The notes under the pieces: model-generated
Database searches by the model: none
What the model was told of the DNA's origin: nothing
The model's input: the letters and a program-made list of their open reading frames with translations, nothing else
From: Symbiodinium natans
Lineage: Eukaryota > Sar > Dinophyceae > Suessiales > Symbiodiniaceae
DNA: 64,000 nucleotides
NCBI GenBank assembly: GCA_905221605.1
Contig: CAJNDS010000500.1
Location: 25,001 to 89,000, forward strand
Reading direction: 5' to 3'
Program-made: the position numbers and the translations under genes
Part shown: positions 1 to 20,145 of the stretch, one piece after another
How positions within the stretch are numbered: the first letter of the stretch is position 1
Layout of the letters: each line of letters opens with the position of its first letter

Positions 1-195
1 TCCGGCTTCGGGCTTGTAGGGCTTATAGGGCTTATAGGGCTTACGGGGCTTATGGGGCTTAGCTTATGGGGCTTATAGGGCCTATAGGGCTTATAGGGCT
101 TATGGGGCTTATGGGGCTTATGGGGCTTACAGGGCCTTTCGGGCTGATAGGGCTTGCAGGCTTATAGGGCTTATAGGGCTTGTAGGGCTGAGGGC
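1..195 (+). repeat. Degenerate TTATGGGGC / TTATAGGGC array
   Basis: Units of 8-9 bp (GGGCTTATA, GGGGCTTAT) form an imperfect array at the window edge. It is a variant of the telomere-type heptamer rather than the canonical unit. Confidence 0.8.
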
Positions 196-1023
196 TGGGG
201 GTTTGAGGTAGATCCCTGACCCCCCCGCAACCAAAGGCTCAAGCAAAACTCCTGACAGCCCCCCCCTAGTGTTCCCCCCCAAGCCCTAAGCCCTAAACCC
301 TAGCCCTAAACCCCAAACCGAAACCCTAAACCCCAACCTTCAACGGATTGTCAAAAATCTCAGGCAGTCCACGCCCCGACTTTTTGAGCATGGAAATTCC
401 ATATGGTTTGTTTTCAATTGGTTTTCAAGAGTTGGCTCTGTACTTGTGATTCATATCATCAAAACCTACTCATTCGACTTGAATGAAATCGGCTGGCCAA
501 GTTCGAGCCGAATGCGCTGGTTTCAGGCACCCGTTCGAATCCCATCCTCAGCCATGCCCATAGATTTCCGGCGTCGCGGTGGAATGGCTAAGGCAAGCAA
601 CTAGCCCCTGTCCAACATTGACGCAACAGCAATCGGGCGTGCATTGGAAGGGCCGGAGAGCGGGTTCTGTGGCTCCACTGCAAGTAAGGGGGCTACAGGC
701 CCACAAGGCCCCTGGACCCCAAACCCTTGGGGCGCAGAGGGTTCATATGGGCATCTTACCAAGACAGGGGAGGGAACCGTTTAGTTTATAGGAGACCCCC
801 CCCCTCGGTCCGCCGGCCGCAAACAACCTCTTAAACCCGGAGAAGGGGCAAAGGGCCTAGGGCTGAGGGGTTTAAGGTTGAGGGTCCAGTTGGAGGAATG
901 GCTCTTTTTGAGGGAATGAGGGAATTGGGTGCCATGTCCGATAATACCTGTGTGGCTATGCACAGGGAGATAATCAATCATTCCCTCCTTTCGTATGAAG
1001 AACCAGTAGGTTCAGGGTTTCGG

Positions 1024-1085
1024 GTTCTAGACTCAGGAGAAACCTAGGAATAAAAGGGTGCCCTTGTTGGTTTTAAGGGGATTAT
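1024..1085. repeat. Dispersed 60-bp repeat, copy 1
   Basis: It shares GAGAAACCTAGGAATA and a following GTGCCC-TTGGTT-AAGGGG pattern with 2918-2980; part of the pattern recurs near 43247-43270. The nature of the element is unknown. Confidence 0.5.
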
Positions 1086-1208
1086 AAGGGCAAAAAAAGG
1101 GAATAAGGGCCTACTCGGGGTCCTAGTAGCCCTAAACCCTAAACCCTAAACCCTAAACCCTAAACCCTAAACCCTAAACCCTAAACCCTAAACCCTAAAC
1201 CGAAACGC

Positions 1209-9736
<8,528 letters not shown>

Positions 9737-9977
9737 CCGTGCAGACCTAGGGTTTAGGGTTTAGGGTTTAGGGTTTAGGGTTTAGGGTTTAGGGTTTAGG
9801 GTTTAGGGTTTAGGGTTTAGGGTTTAGGGTTTAGGGTTCAGCAGCTCCGGGTCGAGCAATCTCCAGTAGAGCCGCTGTTTGGGCTCTCGCAAAACATTAA
9901 GAAATAATATATTTTTCATCAGCAAGCCCTGTCCTCCAACATGGACCATACCCACGAACCATTTCATCGGCCACAGG

Positions 9978-10150
9978 GTGGGGGGGGGGAGGGGGAGGGG
10001 GGGGGGGCCCACAGAAAAGGTGGGGAGGGGCGGATGGGAGGGGGGGGGGGGGGAAGGGGGGGGGGGAGGGGGGGGGGAAGGGGGGGGGGAAGGGGGGGGG
10101 GGGGAAGGGGGGGGGGGAAGGCGGCGGGGGAAGGCGGGGGGGGGGAGGCA
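9978..10150 (+). repeat. G-rich tract, strand-asymmetric
   Basis: Runs of G of up to about 15 bases broken by single A or AA. The plus strand is almost free of C, so quadruplex or triplex structures are possible; local assembly is likely to be unreliable. Confidence 0.9.
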
Positions 10151-10177
10151 AGAAATGACCTTTAGCACGTGACCCTA

Positions 10178-10668
10178 CGAAGAAATTACCCTTAGCCACG
10201 AAGAAATTACCCTTAGCCACGAAGAAATGAACCTTAGCCACGAAGAAATGACCCTTAGCCACGAAGAAATGACCCTTAGCCACGAAGAAATGACCCTTAG
10301 CCACGAAGAAATGACCCTTAGCCACGAAGAAATTACCCTCAGCCACGAAGAAGTTACCCTTAGCCACGAAGAAATTACCCTTAGTTATGAAGAAATTACC
10401 CTTAGCCACGAAGGAAATGACCCTTAGCCACGAAGGAAATGACCCTTAGCCACGAAGAAACCCTTAGCCACGAAGAAATGGCCCTTAGCACCCAAGAAAT
10501 GGCCCTTAGCGACCAAGAAATTGCCCTTAGCGACGAAGAAATGGCCCTTAGCAGTGTTAAATATCATTTTTCAAAAATCGTCATTGCGAATTTGCGAATT
10601 GTTTTTTGCGAAGAAATTGCCCTTAGCCACGAAGAGCCACGAAGAAATGACCCTTAGCCACGAAGGAC
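10178..10668 (+). repeat. 21-bp minisatellite, open on both strands
   Basis: The unit is CACGAAGAAATGACCCTTAGC, slightly over 20 tandem copies with point changes and a few indels. As 21 is a multiple of three, it encodes the heptapeptide SHEEMTL on plus and VAKGHFF on minus. An inserted segment lies near 10555-10610. Confidence 0.9.
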
Positions 10669-10697
10669 TATAGGGTTTAAATATATATGTGATAGTG

Positions 10698-10850
10698 AGG
10701 TTTAGGGTTTAGGGTTTAGGGTTTAGGGTTTAGGGTTTAGGGTTTAGGGTTTAGGGTTTAGGGTTTAGGGTTTAGGGTTTAGGGTTTAGGGTTTAGGGTT
10801 TAGGGTTTAGGGTTAAGGGTTAAGGGTTAAGGGTTAAGGGTTTAGGGTGT
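10698..10850 (+). repeat. TTTAGGG array
   Basis: About 17 canonical units, then four GGGTTAA units. No exon was found on its left; the minisatellite abuts it. Confidence 0.95.
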
Positions 10851-11101
10851 AGCACGGGTCAGCTGTACGCAGTTGTGTGCAGACATGCCCACCCCAGGGC
10901 CACCCAAACACTACTTGCAGCGAAACAAACCAGAGCCAGCCGAATCAAAGCCAGCGCACATTCAAACACTCCTGCACTCAATGCTGTACTTCGGACTAGT
11001 ATCCAATATGTTTCTTGATGTTACGAAATTTGCTATGAAGATGCCTTGCTACATGGTAACATCTAAGAAGCTGCCTTAGAAATAGAACCTCCTGAGAGAA
11101 A

Positions 11102-11690
11102 ATTCAGATGTTGCGTTGGGGGACGTCTTCGGCCGGATGGCCTTCTCATTGGTTTTATTCTCTATGCCGGGGTGGTAATATCGAAGAAGATGCCTTGAAA
11201 AAGACAGTGGAAGTGAACCGCACGGTGAAAGACCTGTTGTTCGAAAGGTGCCTTGTGAAAGTCATGCCGAAGCTTGCAGGAGAAAATTCAGGTTTTGCGC
11301 GGGGGGACGTCTTCGGCCGGAGGGCCTTCTCATTGTTTCTGTTCTCTACGCCGGAGTGTCAAGGCTGCATGGCGAAAGACTTGTTGCTAGAAAGGTGCCT
11401 TGTGAAAGTCATGTCTAGAAACTTGCAGGAGAAAATCCAGGTTTTGCGCTGGGGGACGTCTTCGGCCGGAGGGCCTTCTCATTGTTTTTTATTCTCTATG
11501 CCGGAATGTCAAGGCTGCGTGGCGAAAGACCTGTTGCAGAAAGCTACCTTCGGAACGTCGTGTCTAGAAGTGTTTGTATTCTCTATGCCGGAACGTCAAG
11601 GCTGCATGGCGAAAGACCTGTTGCTAGAAAGGTGCCTTCAGGACAAAGTTCAGGTTTTACGCTAGGGGACGTCTTCGCCGCAGCCCACTC
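11102..11690 (+). repeat. Tandem repeat of 150-210 bp with open frame
   Basis: Four imperfect copies begin near 11102, 11286, 11437 and 11647. Each starts near TTCAGGTTTTGCG and contains GGGGACGTCTTCGGCCGG, and the full ones go on to TATGCCGG, GGCGAAAGACTTGTTGCT and GAAAGGTGCCTTGTGAAAG. The plus strand is open from 11108 to 11665 although the copies change frame. This is more likely a satellite than a gene. Confidence 0.7.
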
Positions 11691-12487
11691 ACCTCTAGAA
11701 TGAGAGGGGTGGTGGGCGGGTTTAGGGTTTAGGGTTTAGGGCTTAGGGTTTAGGGTTTAGGGTTGAGGGTTGAGGGTTAAGGGTTGAGGGTTGAGGGTTT
11801 AGGGGAGTCGGTTTTGGAGCCACAGCCCTGTGGATGCCTAGGAAAACTGGGATGCTTCCTAAACACCAGGTCCTCCCCCCCCGCCCCCCAAAATAAAACA
11901 AAGAGCAGCGCTTTGGTTTAGGGTTTAGGGGTTTCGGGTTTAAGGGTTTAAGGGCTTAAGGATTTAAGGGTTTGAGGGTTTAAGGGTTGAAGGGTTTAAA
12001 CCTAAACCCGACACCGCCTGGCCCCCAAGATCCCCTTAGGCTCGGAAGGGCCTTGGAGCGCAAGCGCTAGTTGCGGGTTTGGGGGAGGTTTGTTCGGGCT
12101 GAGGGCCCTCTGGGCCCGCGCTAGGGGGCTTCTTAGAGTAGGGTTGAAGGCCTAGGGCGCTCTAGGGTTTAGGGTTTAGGGTGTAGGGTTTGGGGTTTCG
12201 GGTTTTATGTTTTTAGGGTTTTAGGGGTTTCGGGGTTTAGGGTTTGGGGTTGCAAGCTTGGTAGCTCAGTAGCCGTCTGACAACAAGGGCACTCTTTTTG
12301 GGTGGGGGCTCACTTTATTCGGGAACCAACATAGGGCCGAAAGGCACTACTGGCCACCAAGCAAGCTGAGGCCCACGCAAGGCAGCGGCGAGGAGAGGAA
12401 TGGCTTCGATCCGTGGGGGGTTGAGGCGCTTGGGGTTTAGGGGCAAATCCTCGGGTTACCCTAAACCCTAAACCCTAAACCCTAAAC

Positions 12488-12571
12488 CCTGCAAGGCCTC
12501 TGGAGCTTGAAAAGCTGCAGGCTTTTGGGCTCAGAAGGGATTGAGCAGGCTTCCAGGTGCAGGGGAAAGCA
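12488..12571 (-). CDS. Isolated exon, unknown gene
   Basis: An open 84-nt segment lies between an acceptor (GTTGCAG|) and the donor AGG|GTTTAGGG, giving 28 residues including CFPLHLEACSIPSEPK and LQLFKLQRPCR. The donor is again the first heptamer of a telomere-type array. No partner exon could be assigned. A plus-strand reading with a pyrimidine-rich acceptor at 12730-12789 (SLLAFIRSSLGGAHVVVRMG, then GTGGGT) lies nearby and may be a real exon of another gene or an antisense shadow. Confidence 0.4.
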
Positions 12572-12595
12572 CTGCAACGGCGCCTTAGCTTCCTA

Positions 12596-13018
12596 AACCC
12601 CCAAACCCTAAACCCTAAACCCTAAACCCTAAACCCTAAACCCCTCAACCTTGAACCCCTAAGCCCAAAACCCTAAACCTGAAACCCCTAAACCCTAAAC
12701 CCTGCAAGCCCCCCTTCTTTTGCTTCCAGAGTCTCCTCGCCTTCATCCGCTCATCCCTCGGAGGTGCCCACGTCGTTGTACGCATGGGGGTGGGTGGCGA
12801 GAAAAACCCCCTAAACCCCTAAACCCCTAAACCCCTAAACCCCTAAACCCCTAAACCCCTAAACCCCTAAACCCCTAAACCCCTAAACCCCTAAACCCCC
12901 TAAACCCCTAAACCTCTAAACCCCTAAACCCCAAACCCCAAACCCTCAACCCTAAAGCCCCCCCAAACCCCAAACCCCAAACCCCAAACCCCAAACCCCA
13001 AACCCTAAACCCTAAGCC
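12596..13018 (-). repeat. CCCTAAA, CCCCTAAA and CCCCAAA arrays
   Basis: Canonical heptamers (12596-12705) and, after an island, octamers CCCCTAAA (12805-12910) grade into CCCCAAA (12960-13005). The change of unit length within one array is clear. Confidence 0.9.
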
Positions 13019-13215
13019 ACTCTATCGTACGTGGCAAGGTCATATGAAGAGTGGGCAAGGACATGTAGAATGCGGGCAAGGTCATATGAACACCGGGGAG
13101 TACCTAAACCACAAACCCTAAACCCCAAACCCTGAACCCTAAACCCCTAAACCCCCAAAACCCTAAACCCTGAACCCTAAACCCTAAACCCTAGACCCTC
13201 AAGTAGGGTTCAGGG

Positions 13216-13290
13216 TTAGCCTTGGACATTGGCGCGCACGTCTCGCTTCCCAACACCCCATGCTTCCCAGCCCACCCATGCCAGCTCGGA
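13216..13290 (-). CDS. Possible terminal exon, unknown gene
   Basis: After an acceptor GGCAAG| the frame reads SELAWVGWEAWGVGKRDVR and a few more residues to TAA. The composition is protein-like, but nothing upstream could be joined to it, so this is only a candidate last exon. Confidence 0.25.
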   Translation of the reverse strand, partial: SELAWVGWEAWGVGKRDVRANVQG

Positions 13291-13798
13291 CTTGCCACGC
13301 CCACAAAGACGAGACAGTACAAGAGGCTTCGTGGGGGTTGACCCCTAAACCCTAAAAAACCCGAAACCGTGTGTCCTGCTACTTTTCTTCCGTGCATGCA
13401 CATAAGAAAGTCGCAGCACACATAATTCCTAAAAAAACGCAAAAGGCTAAAAACTACACACGTCCGGAAATGACCGAATCGGAGGATATGGTTGGTCTTC
13501 TTTATGGTCCGTGGTTGGGTTCCTATGACCATACAGGATACCCAAATAAGAGCCCCTCAGCTTCGAGAATGTCCCACGCTAAATGGTTTAGGGCTTAGGG
13601 CTTAGCGCTTAAACTCCCTAAACCCTAAACCCTAAACCCTAAACCCTAAACCCTAAACCCTAAACCCTAAACCCTAACCCTTGTAAGCCCGAATTTGGAG
13701 AATACCTCCAATATAGGGGGGTGGGGCGGGGGTAATCCCCATGTACCCTGAGTGTCCTATACACCAACCTAAGCCTCTGGGTCCAAAGGGTCTAGGGT

Positions 13799-13878
13799 AG
13801 GGATGTTCCCCCTTTTACCTAAAATAGCCCTTCAGAGGGATTCTCATAGGGGGATAGTATAAAGAGGGAACATCCCAA
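13799..13878. mobile_element. MITE-like element, family 1, short copy
   Basis: Inverted ends GGATGTTCCCCCTTTTA and TAAAGAGGGAACATCCC surround about 45 bp. An 8-bp direct repeat GTCTAGGG flanks it (13790-13797 and 13879-13886). Confidence 0.7.
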
Positions 13879-15490
13879 GTCTAGGGTTGAGAGTTTAAAA
13901 AACCAATAGACCCTGGGAGGCATCTTGAGCCGTGACTCGAGTCCTGCAGCACGCGAGTGGGCAGTGAGACGTTCCGTCATGCAGCACGCAGCGGCCCCGC
14001 AGCCGGGACAAAGCTCCCGGCGACGGCGCCGAAACGTCCACTCCTCGCTGACGCGTTTGGGGGTGATTCAGGGTTTTTGGGGCGATTCAGGGTTTAAGGT
14101 TCGAAGTTTAGTGAGTTTAGTCGTTTAGTGCACAACACCACTGCGGAAATCGGGAGCCCCCGACGAGGGTTTAGCCGGCTAATGCGAAGATGAGGCGTGC
14201 AGCGAGGAGCGCAGAAAAAGAATTCCTCATGACATGTGGCTGGATCGCTTCGGTCTCAGGCCACATGCCAATGCACAAAACTCAGGGGCGAGGCTCCGCA
14301 GGAAGAGCGCGCGAACGGAAGCTCGGGACATCATATGACTGTTGCACTCCCATGAGCGCTAAGTCCAAGTGACCGGCAGAGTGGACCCAGGCAGACGATT
14401 CTCGTGCTCAAGGGCCCACTACGCGGTGGATTCAGGTGAGACCGCTAGTGGCTATGTACGGAAGGCGCAGCCACCCCGGTGCCATGGGCTTGGGGCTTAT
14501 TTTTAATATGTTACATCTATACTGAACTTGGCACCCTAGCAAAAATTATAGTTTTTGCTGTTCCTTAGGAGTTTATAGTAACCAAAAAATTAAAAATTAT
14601 CTCCAAGTACCCCTAAGATAAAGGGGCAACAGCTCCTGTAGCCCATGCGCTTCGTGCCCTCCCCCTCCTGAGTCTCAAACCCAACACAGCTTTCAGTATC
14701 AAACATGTACTTCAAGTGGAATCATATTTTGGGGGTATTCGCGGAAGATCCCCCAAAGTCCTGAACCCAGCAACCCTAAACACCCACCCAAAGCGCCCAA
14801 GACCCTCTCTTGCTGACCAATCTGAATGCAAGGGCACAGGGCTTTGGGTTTAGGAGTTGTTTCTGGGGTAGCTTGAGGTGTTTAGGGTTGAGGGTCGAGG
14901 GTCTAGGGTTTAGGGTTTAGGGTCTAGGGACAACAAGTCTCAGAGTCCTGGCTGGGAGTTTAACACGAGGCCCCTCGTAGGCAAGGATGCCTGTTTCTCA
15001 AAAGGTTTAGGGTTTAGGGTTTAGGGTTTAGGGTTTAGGGTTTAGGGTTTAGGGTTTAGGGTTTAGGGTTTAGGGTTTAGGGTTTAGGGTTTAGGGTGTC
15101 GTAGAAATGACTTACAAGCATTCACTGCCTGCGTGCCTAAAATGTGGATCGACTTCATCCCAAGCAAAAACTGTCCCAACAGTCTAGTGAACTGGCTTCT
15201 TAGGGTACTTCGTACTTGGGGTTACTGTTCAGAGTGGCTGCAAACGCGCCGAGACCCGAACGAAGGCTCGAGAAGGGACTCGCTGAGAACGCCCAAACAT
15301 GCATGAGGCATGCAGTGTGTACCCAAGCTCGAACCTCGGAACAAAGACCCCGAAACCTAAACAGCTCCGAATGGAAAGAGAATCTTCAGCGTCCCGGCAA
15401 GCCACTGTGTGGCGCCCACTCATGGGGCGCTCACTGGAACACTTGAACGACCTCAGCAGGCACCCTAAGAAGTAGATGTGTACCCGCATT

Positions 15491-15493
<3 letters not shown>

Positions 15494-15530
<37 letters not shown>
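15494..15530. repeat. (CT)n microsatellite
   Basis: An uninterrupted run of about 18 CT units. Confidence 0.95.
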
Positions 15531-15533
<3 letters not shown>

Positions 15534-17399
15534 CTTTCCCCTAATATACCATCAGTCTCATGACACCCTGAACTGCCCATATAAATACCACTCAGGGCCC
15601 CCTCTCTTGTTCACCCGCGGAAAAAACCCTCTCAAACTATAGTGCATATGTACGTTCACGCACGAGATGCAACATATCTTCTGGGCGCTTTTCCCCGACC
15701 GCCTGTCTAACCTTCCGGAATCTCCCTGTCACACCTGGAGACCCCACCTCTCATATCTTTGGTCTTATCGTTCACACCCTTGGAATCGCATGCCCGTTTA
15801 ACCGCTCTCTCGCTCTGGTACATCTTCCATTAGACTCTGGGAAAGGTACACATGAACGGAACTCTCTTGACCAACTCAGCCTCGGGACCCCAACCGCCTG
15901 TCTAACCTTCCGGAATCCTAAAAGTCCAACAGTGCATTGAAAAAGGCGGTAAAGAATGCTTCTTCGCTCCCTTGTTCCCTAAACCCTAAACCCTAGTGTT
16001 CACTTGTATCATTCGATCACGCGGTCGCTCCTTAATAGAAGTGAGTCCGGCGCGACCCGCGTCGATTTTTGGGGAATCTGCAATACCTAAGAATTGCCCA
16101 GAACCACTATTTGCTTAAGAACACCCCCCCAACAAAAAAGATAAACTCTTCCTGATAAGTGTAATTTATGGGGATTATGATCTTGTGTTTTTGGAGTTCT
16201 TCAGCAAATAGTAGCGAACAAAGAACTAAATGAACAATGAAACAGGATTAAGGACCCTAAACCCTAAACCCTAAACCCTAAACCCTAAACCCTAAACCCT
16301 AAACCCTAAACCTAAACCCTAAACCCTAAACCCATCTGCCCCCCAAGCGGCGCCTGTCCGCTCTCAGTTCAGGAGGGCAGCGGCAGAGGCAAGCAGCGCG
16401 AGCGCGGAGAAGCTGGCGCCACAGGCGTTGGGTTTTTGTGTTTAGGGTTTGATTAGGGTTTAGAGTTTAGGGTTTAGGGTTTAGGGTTCAGGGTTTAGGG
16501 TTTAGGTTCAGGGTTCAGGGTTCAGGGTTCAGGGTTCAGGGTTCAGGGTTCAGGGTGAACGGGTGAAAGGGCGGTTGAGGGTTCAGGGCTTGGAGCCTGA
16601 GGGAACTCGTCTAGGGGGCCCAAGAGGTTGTCCGAGTACCCTTACTGCGTACCCTTAACGCCCAGCCCTGAAGAACCAGGGGGCCCCCAGCTGGAACGCT
16701 TGACCCAAAAGGGTATGGGGTTTGAGGGCTAGGGTTTTGGGGTTCAGGGTTCAGACGCTGAAAGCCCGAAACACTCCAAAAGGTTCAACAGCACTCCAAA
16801 TACCCTCAACATCCCAAACATCCCTAGATGCCCTAAACCCTAAACCCTAAGCCCCTAAACACCTCAAATACTCGGAGAGGCCCGGTACCCCGTGATTTAG
16901 GCACGCGCTTTAAGCTACATCAGGGTCCTTCCTATGACTTCTAACCCTTGGCTAGAAGGTCTTGGGATCTCTGGCTACCAAAAACGCCCTCCCCCCCCGC
17001 CCCCAAAAAAAAGAAAAAAAAAAAAACAACAATAGTAAGAATAGTAAGAATAATAAGAGTATACTAATAAGAAGAATAAGAAGAATAACAATAAAAAAAA
17101 ACAATATATTAATGATAATAATAGTAATAACAATAATGATGATAATGAATTTGTAATAATAATGATAATATTAATAACAATACGAGTAATCATACCAAAA
17201 ATCGATAACAAGAATGAACAAACACTCCAAGCCCAAAAACCCGAACCCCACCCCCCTCAACCCTAAACCCCACCCCGCCTGCCGAAATGCTTTGCGAAGC
17301 TCGGCTGCGGAAGGGCCTAGAGACAAAATCTCTGCAGGGTTTCCCTTGGGGCGCTACTCGTATAAAGTTTACTACTAACAATAAGAAATATTTTGCTTC

Positions 17400-17712
17400 G
17401 AACATCCCCACCCTCTCTGGGTAGAGATACCTCTGGGGTTGGACACGCCAGGGACACTTTGGGGTTGGGCACTCCAGGGACACTCTGGGGTTGGGCACTC
17501 CGAAAAACACTTTGAGATTGGCACTCCAGGGCACTCTTTGGGGTTGGGCCCAGGGACACTTTGGGGTTGGGCACATGAGGCGGGTTGGGCACTCCAGTCC
17601 AGGGTTGGGCGCTCCAGGGACACTCTGGGGTTGGGCACTCCAGGGACACTCTGGGGTTGGGTAGGAGAAGAGAGGAGTCTAAAATCTAACAACCCACACC
17701 GAGGGTGGGGAA
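17400..17712. mobile_element. Element family 3, expanded copy
   Basis: It has the same ends as at 3021-3240 but about nine units of the 25-bp repeat (GGGTTGGGCACTCCAGGGAC). AT-rich AAT/ATA microsatellite lies near both sides (17025-17200 and 17713-17790). Confidence 0.65.
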
Positions 17713-18504
17713 TAACAATAATAGTAGTACAAGTAACAGTAATAATAATAATCATATTCATAATCATAGTATTAACAATAATAATCATACACAGTTGAGG
17801 GTTCTTGCCGGACATAACCATTCCAGCTACGACCGCCATGGATTGGGATTGCAGCTCCTGGTCGAAGAACGAAACACCCAAGTGGAAGAGCCCCCCCCCC
17901 CCACCTCCCATGCGGCCCAGCAGGGTTTAGGGTTCAGAGGTTGAAGGGGGTTTGTTTAGGGTTTAGGGTTTAGGGTTTAGGGTTTAGGGCTTAGGGCTTC
18001 GGGCGTAGGGCTTAAGGCTAAACCCCAGGGGCTCGGGGGTAAACCCTTAAACACTCAAACCCTAAATCCCTCGAGTGTTTGGGGGTTCTTGAATTTTGGG
18101 CAGTTCTCGAAAATCAAGTCCCTTTGGGGGGGGGGGGGGGTGTGTTTACAAGGGTGCCGTGCTATATAAAGCCACCAAAATGGGAACCAAAATTTGGGAA
18201 TCACCCCTGTTTTGGGGGGGTTCGGGGCTCAGGGGGAGCGGAAGGCCCCCCGGCAACGGTCGTTGTGGTGCTCGTGTTGGTCATCATTTCCTTGAGGCTT
18301 GAGGGGTTTGTGAGAAGCATTGAGGCTGCTAGGTTCTTTAGGGCTTTAGGTTTTTTTTTGGTTCGGGCCGTTTAGAGGGGTTTTAGGGTCTAGAGCCTTA
18401 GGAATGAGGGGTTTAAGGTTCAGGGTTCCAACGAGTTGGGTGAGTGAGTGTTGTGGGCTTACAGGTGCAGTTCACTGCGGGTTTTGCGAAGAATCTGGGA
18501 GTTC

Positions 18505-18735
18505 CAGGTAAACCTAACCCTAAACCCTAAACCCTACACAATAAACCCTAAACCCTAAACTCTAAACCCTAAACCCTAAAGCCTAAACCCTAAACGCTAC
18601 AGTAAACCCTAAACCCTAAACCCTAAACCCTAAACCCTAAACCCTAAACCCTGCACAATAAACCCTAACCCTAAACTCTAAACCCTAAACCCTAAAGCCT
18701 AAACCCTAAACCCTACAGTAAACCCTAAACCCTAG
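18505..18735 (-). repeat. CCCTAAA array, internally duplicated
   Basis: Two successive blocks each contain CCCTAAA runs interrupted by ACAATAAACCC and ACAGTAAACCC, so a segment of about 110 bp has been duplicated within the array. Confidence 0.8.
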
Positions 18736-20145
18736 ACCTGCACAGCTCCAGTCTCCGGTCTACAGAGCTATACACACCCCCAAGCAAACCAAGGAATGTG
18801 CATCGCGACTGTCAGGACTCTTCGTGCAATTGGGCCTTCGCTCAGAATACCCTTCTCCCTAAACCCCTATAACCCTAAACCCATATAACCCTAAACCCCG
18901 AAATCCCTAAACCCCTCAACCCTGAACCCCTAAACCCTAAACCCCAAACCCCAAACCCTAAACCCTAAACCCCTCAACCCCTTAACCCTACACGCCTCTA
19001 ACCCAAAAGTCTCCCTTGGGCTCTGGCCATCGTCGACGTCGTGGTCTTAGCGAGACGAGGGGGCTCTCTGAAACTGTCTGGGCTCTTCTGCCTCCCTTGC
19101 ATTCCGACTCTGACCAAGGTAAGCCCCCCCCCCAAGCGTGGTTTAGGGTTAAGGTTTGGGGCTTAGGGTTTAGGGTTTAGGGTTTAGGGTTAAGGTTTGG
19201 GGCTTAGGGTTTCCGAAACCCTCAAACCCCAAAACCCCTAGACCCCTAATACTGAAGCCCTAGACCCAAGCCTTAAACCTCTCAACCCTGGACCCTAGAC
19301 ACTGACTGACGTAAAGCCTGAACCCTAAATCCTCTAAACCCTATGCCCTAAACACTGACCTATGAAACCTTCCGCGTGCGAAGACTCAAACCTCTGGGGC
19401 TACGGCCGTGGTGGTCGTGGTGGTGGTGGTGGGAGCCTCATCCCAGAAGCATCCACTTGCCGAACCCCCTAATCCCCTTTCAGGTTTACGGTTCAGGGTT
19501 GGCCCTACACCCCAAACCCCCCCAAGGGTGAGAAGGTTCCCTTTAAGCCCAAGCACCGAGAACCCTCCCCAGAAAGCAAACTCTGTTCAGCAGGCGCCGG
19601 AATCTTAATGGTCACTTGAAGCCTCATCGGCCAGTCGGGCTTTAGATTTTCGGGTGGTCTTTTGGGAGGGCCGTCTTGAGATCTGCACTGGCATAACTGT
19701 CCGAGCTCGTCTCGAAGATCGCGGAATATAAGCTCTAACAAGTCGGGGGAACTCCGTCATTCATCCAGGGTGTTCTTCCAAATTGTGTTTCTTAGTTGTC
19801 CAGTTGCCCAGTTTCCTAGGGAAACTAAAGGTTCACCTTTGGTATTATATTGGAGACAGGACACGCTTGTAGTCCTGCATCTTATAACAACACCGACCGA
19901 GTTATGGCCCGAAACCCAAACTCCAGATCCCAAACCCTGAGCGCTAAAATCCTAGAACCCCAAACCCTAAACCCTAAACCCTAAACCCGAAACCCGAAAC
20001 CCGAAACCCGAAACCCTAAACCCTAACCCGAAGCAACAAAACCCTACAAACTTATACCCCACAATAACCCAGACTGCTGGTGTGAACCAGCAGACTGAGA
20101 AGCAGAAAGCAGCGGTGTGTTAGATTCCCCAGTCTCTACCCTAAC

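Larger units (their letters stand above)
13291..16340. other. No gene assigned: islands between arrays
   Basis: It holds a CCCTAAA array (13617-13678), a MITE (13799-13878), a TTTAGGG array (15004-15095), a (CT)n run (15494-15530), a 25-bp direct repeat (ACCGCCTGTCTAACCTTCCG at 15698 and 15892) and another CCCTAAA array (16256-16332). Several short open frames exist on both strands, but none had agreeing splice sites and phases. An AT-rich patch lies at 14495-14625. Confidence 0.6.
16341..20145. other. No complete gene: arrays and possible exons
   Basis: Contents: GGGTTCA variant array (16510-16555), AT-rich trinucleotide tracts (17025-17200 and 17713-17790), element family 3 (17400-17712), TTTAGGG array (17945-18000) and CCCTAAA arrays (18505-18735). 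Islands at 16345-16425, 18240-18300 and 19020-19120 are open on both strands. The last has a plus reading ETRGLSETVWALLPPL with GTAAGC donor and a minus reading SECKGGRRAQTVSESP, so no strand was chosen. Confidence 0.5.

Noticed and set aside
9897-10409. 170-codon minus frame with AKGHFFV and proline-rich parts
   Set aside because: It consists only of the 21-bp minisatellite and the G-tract.
10178-10668. CRISPR-like array
   Set aside because: The 21-bp units are tandem without spacers and the context is eukaryotic.
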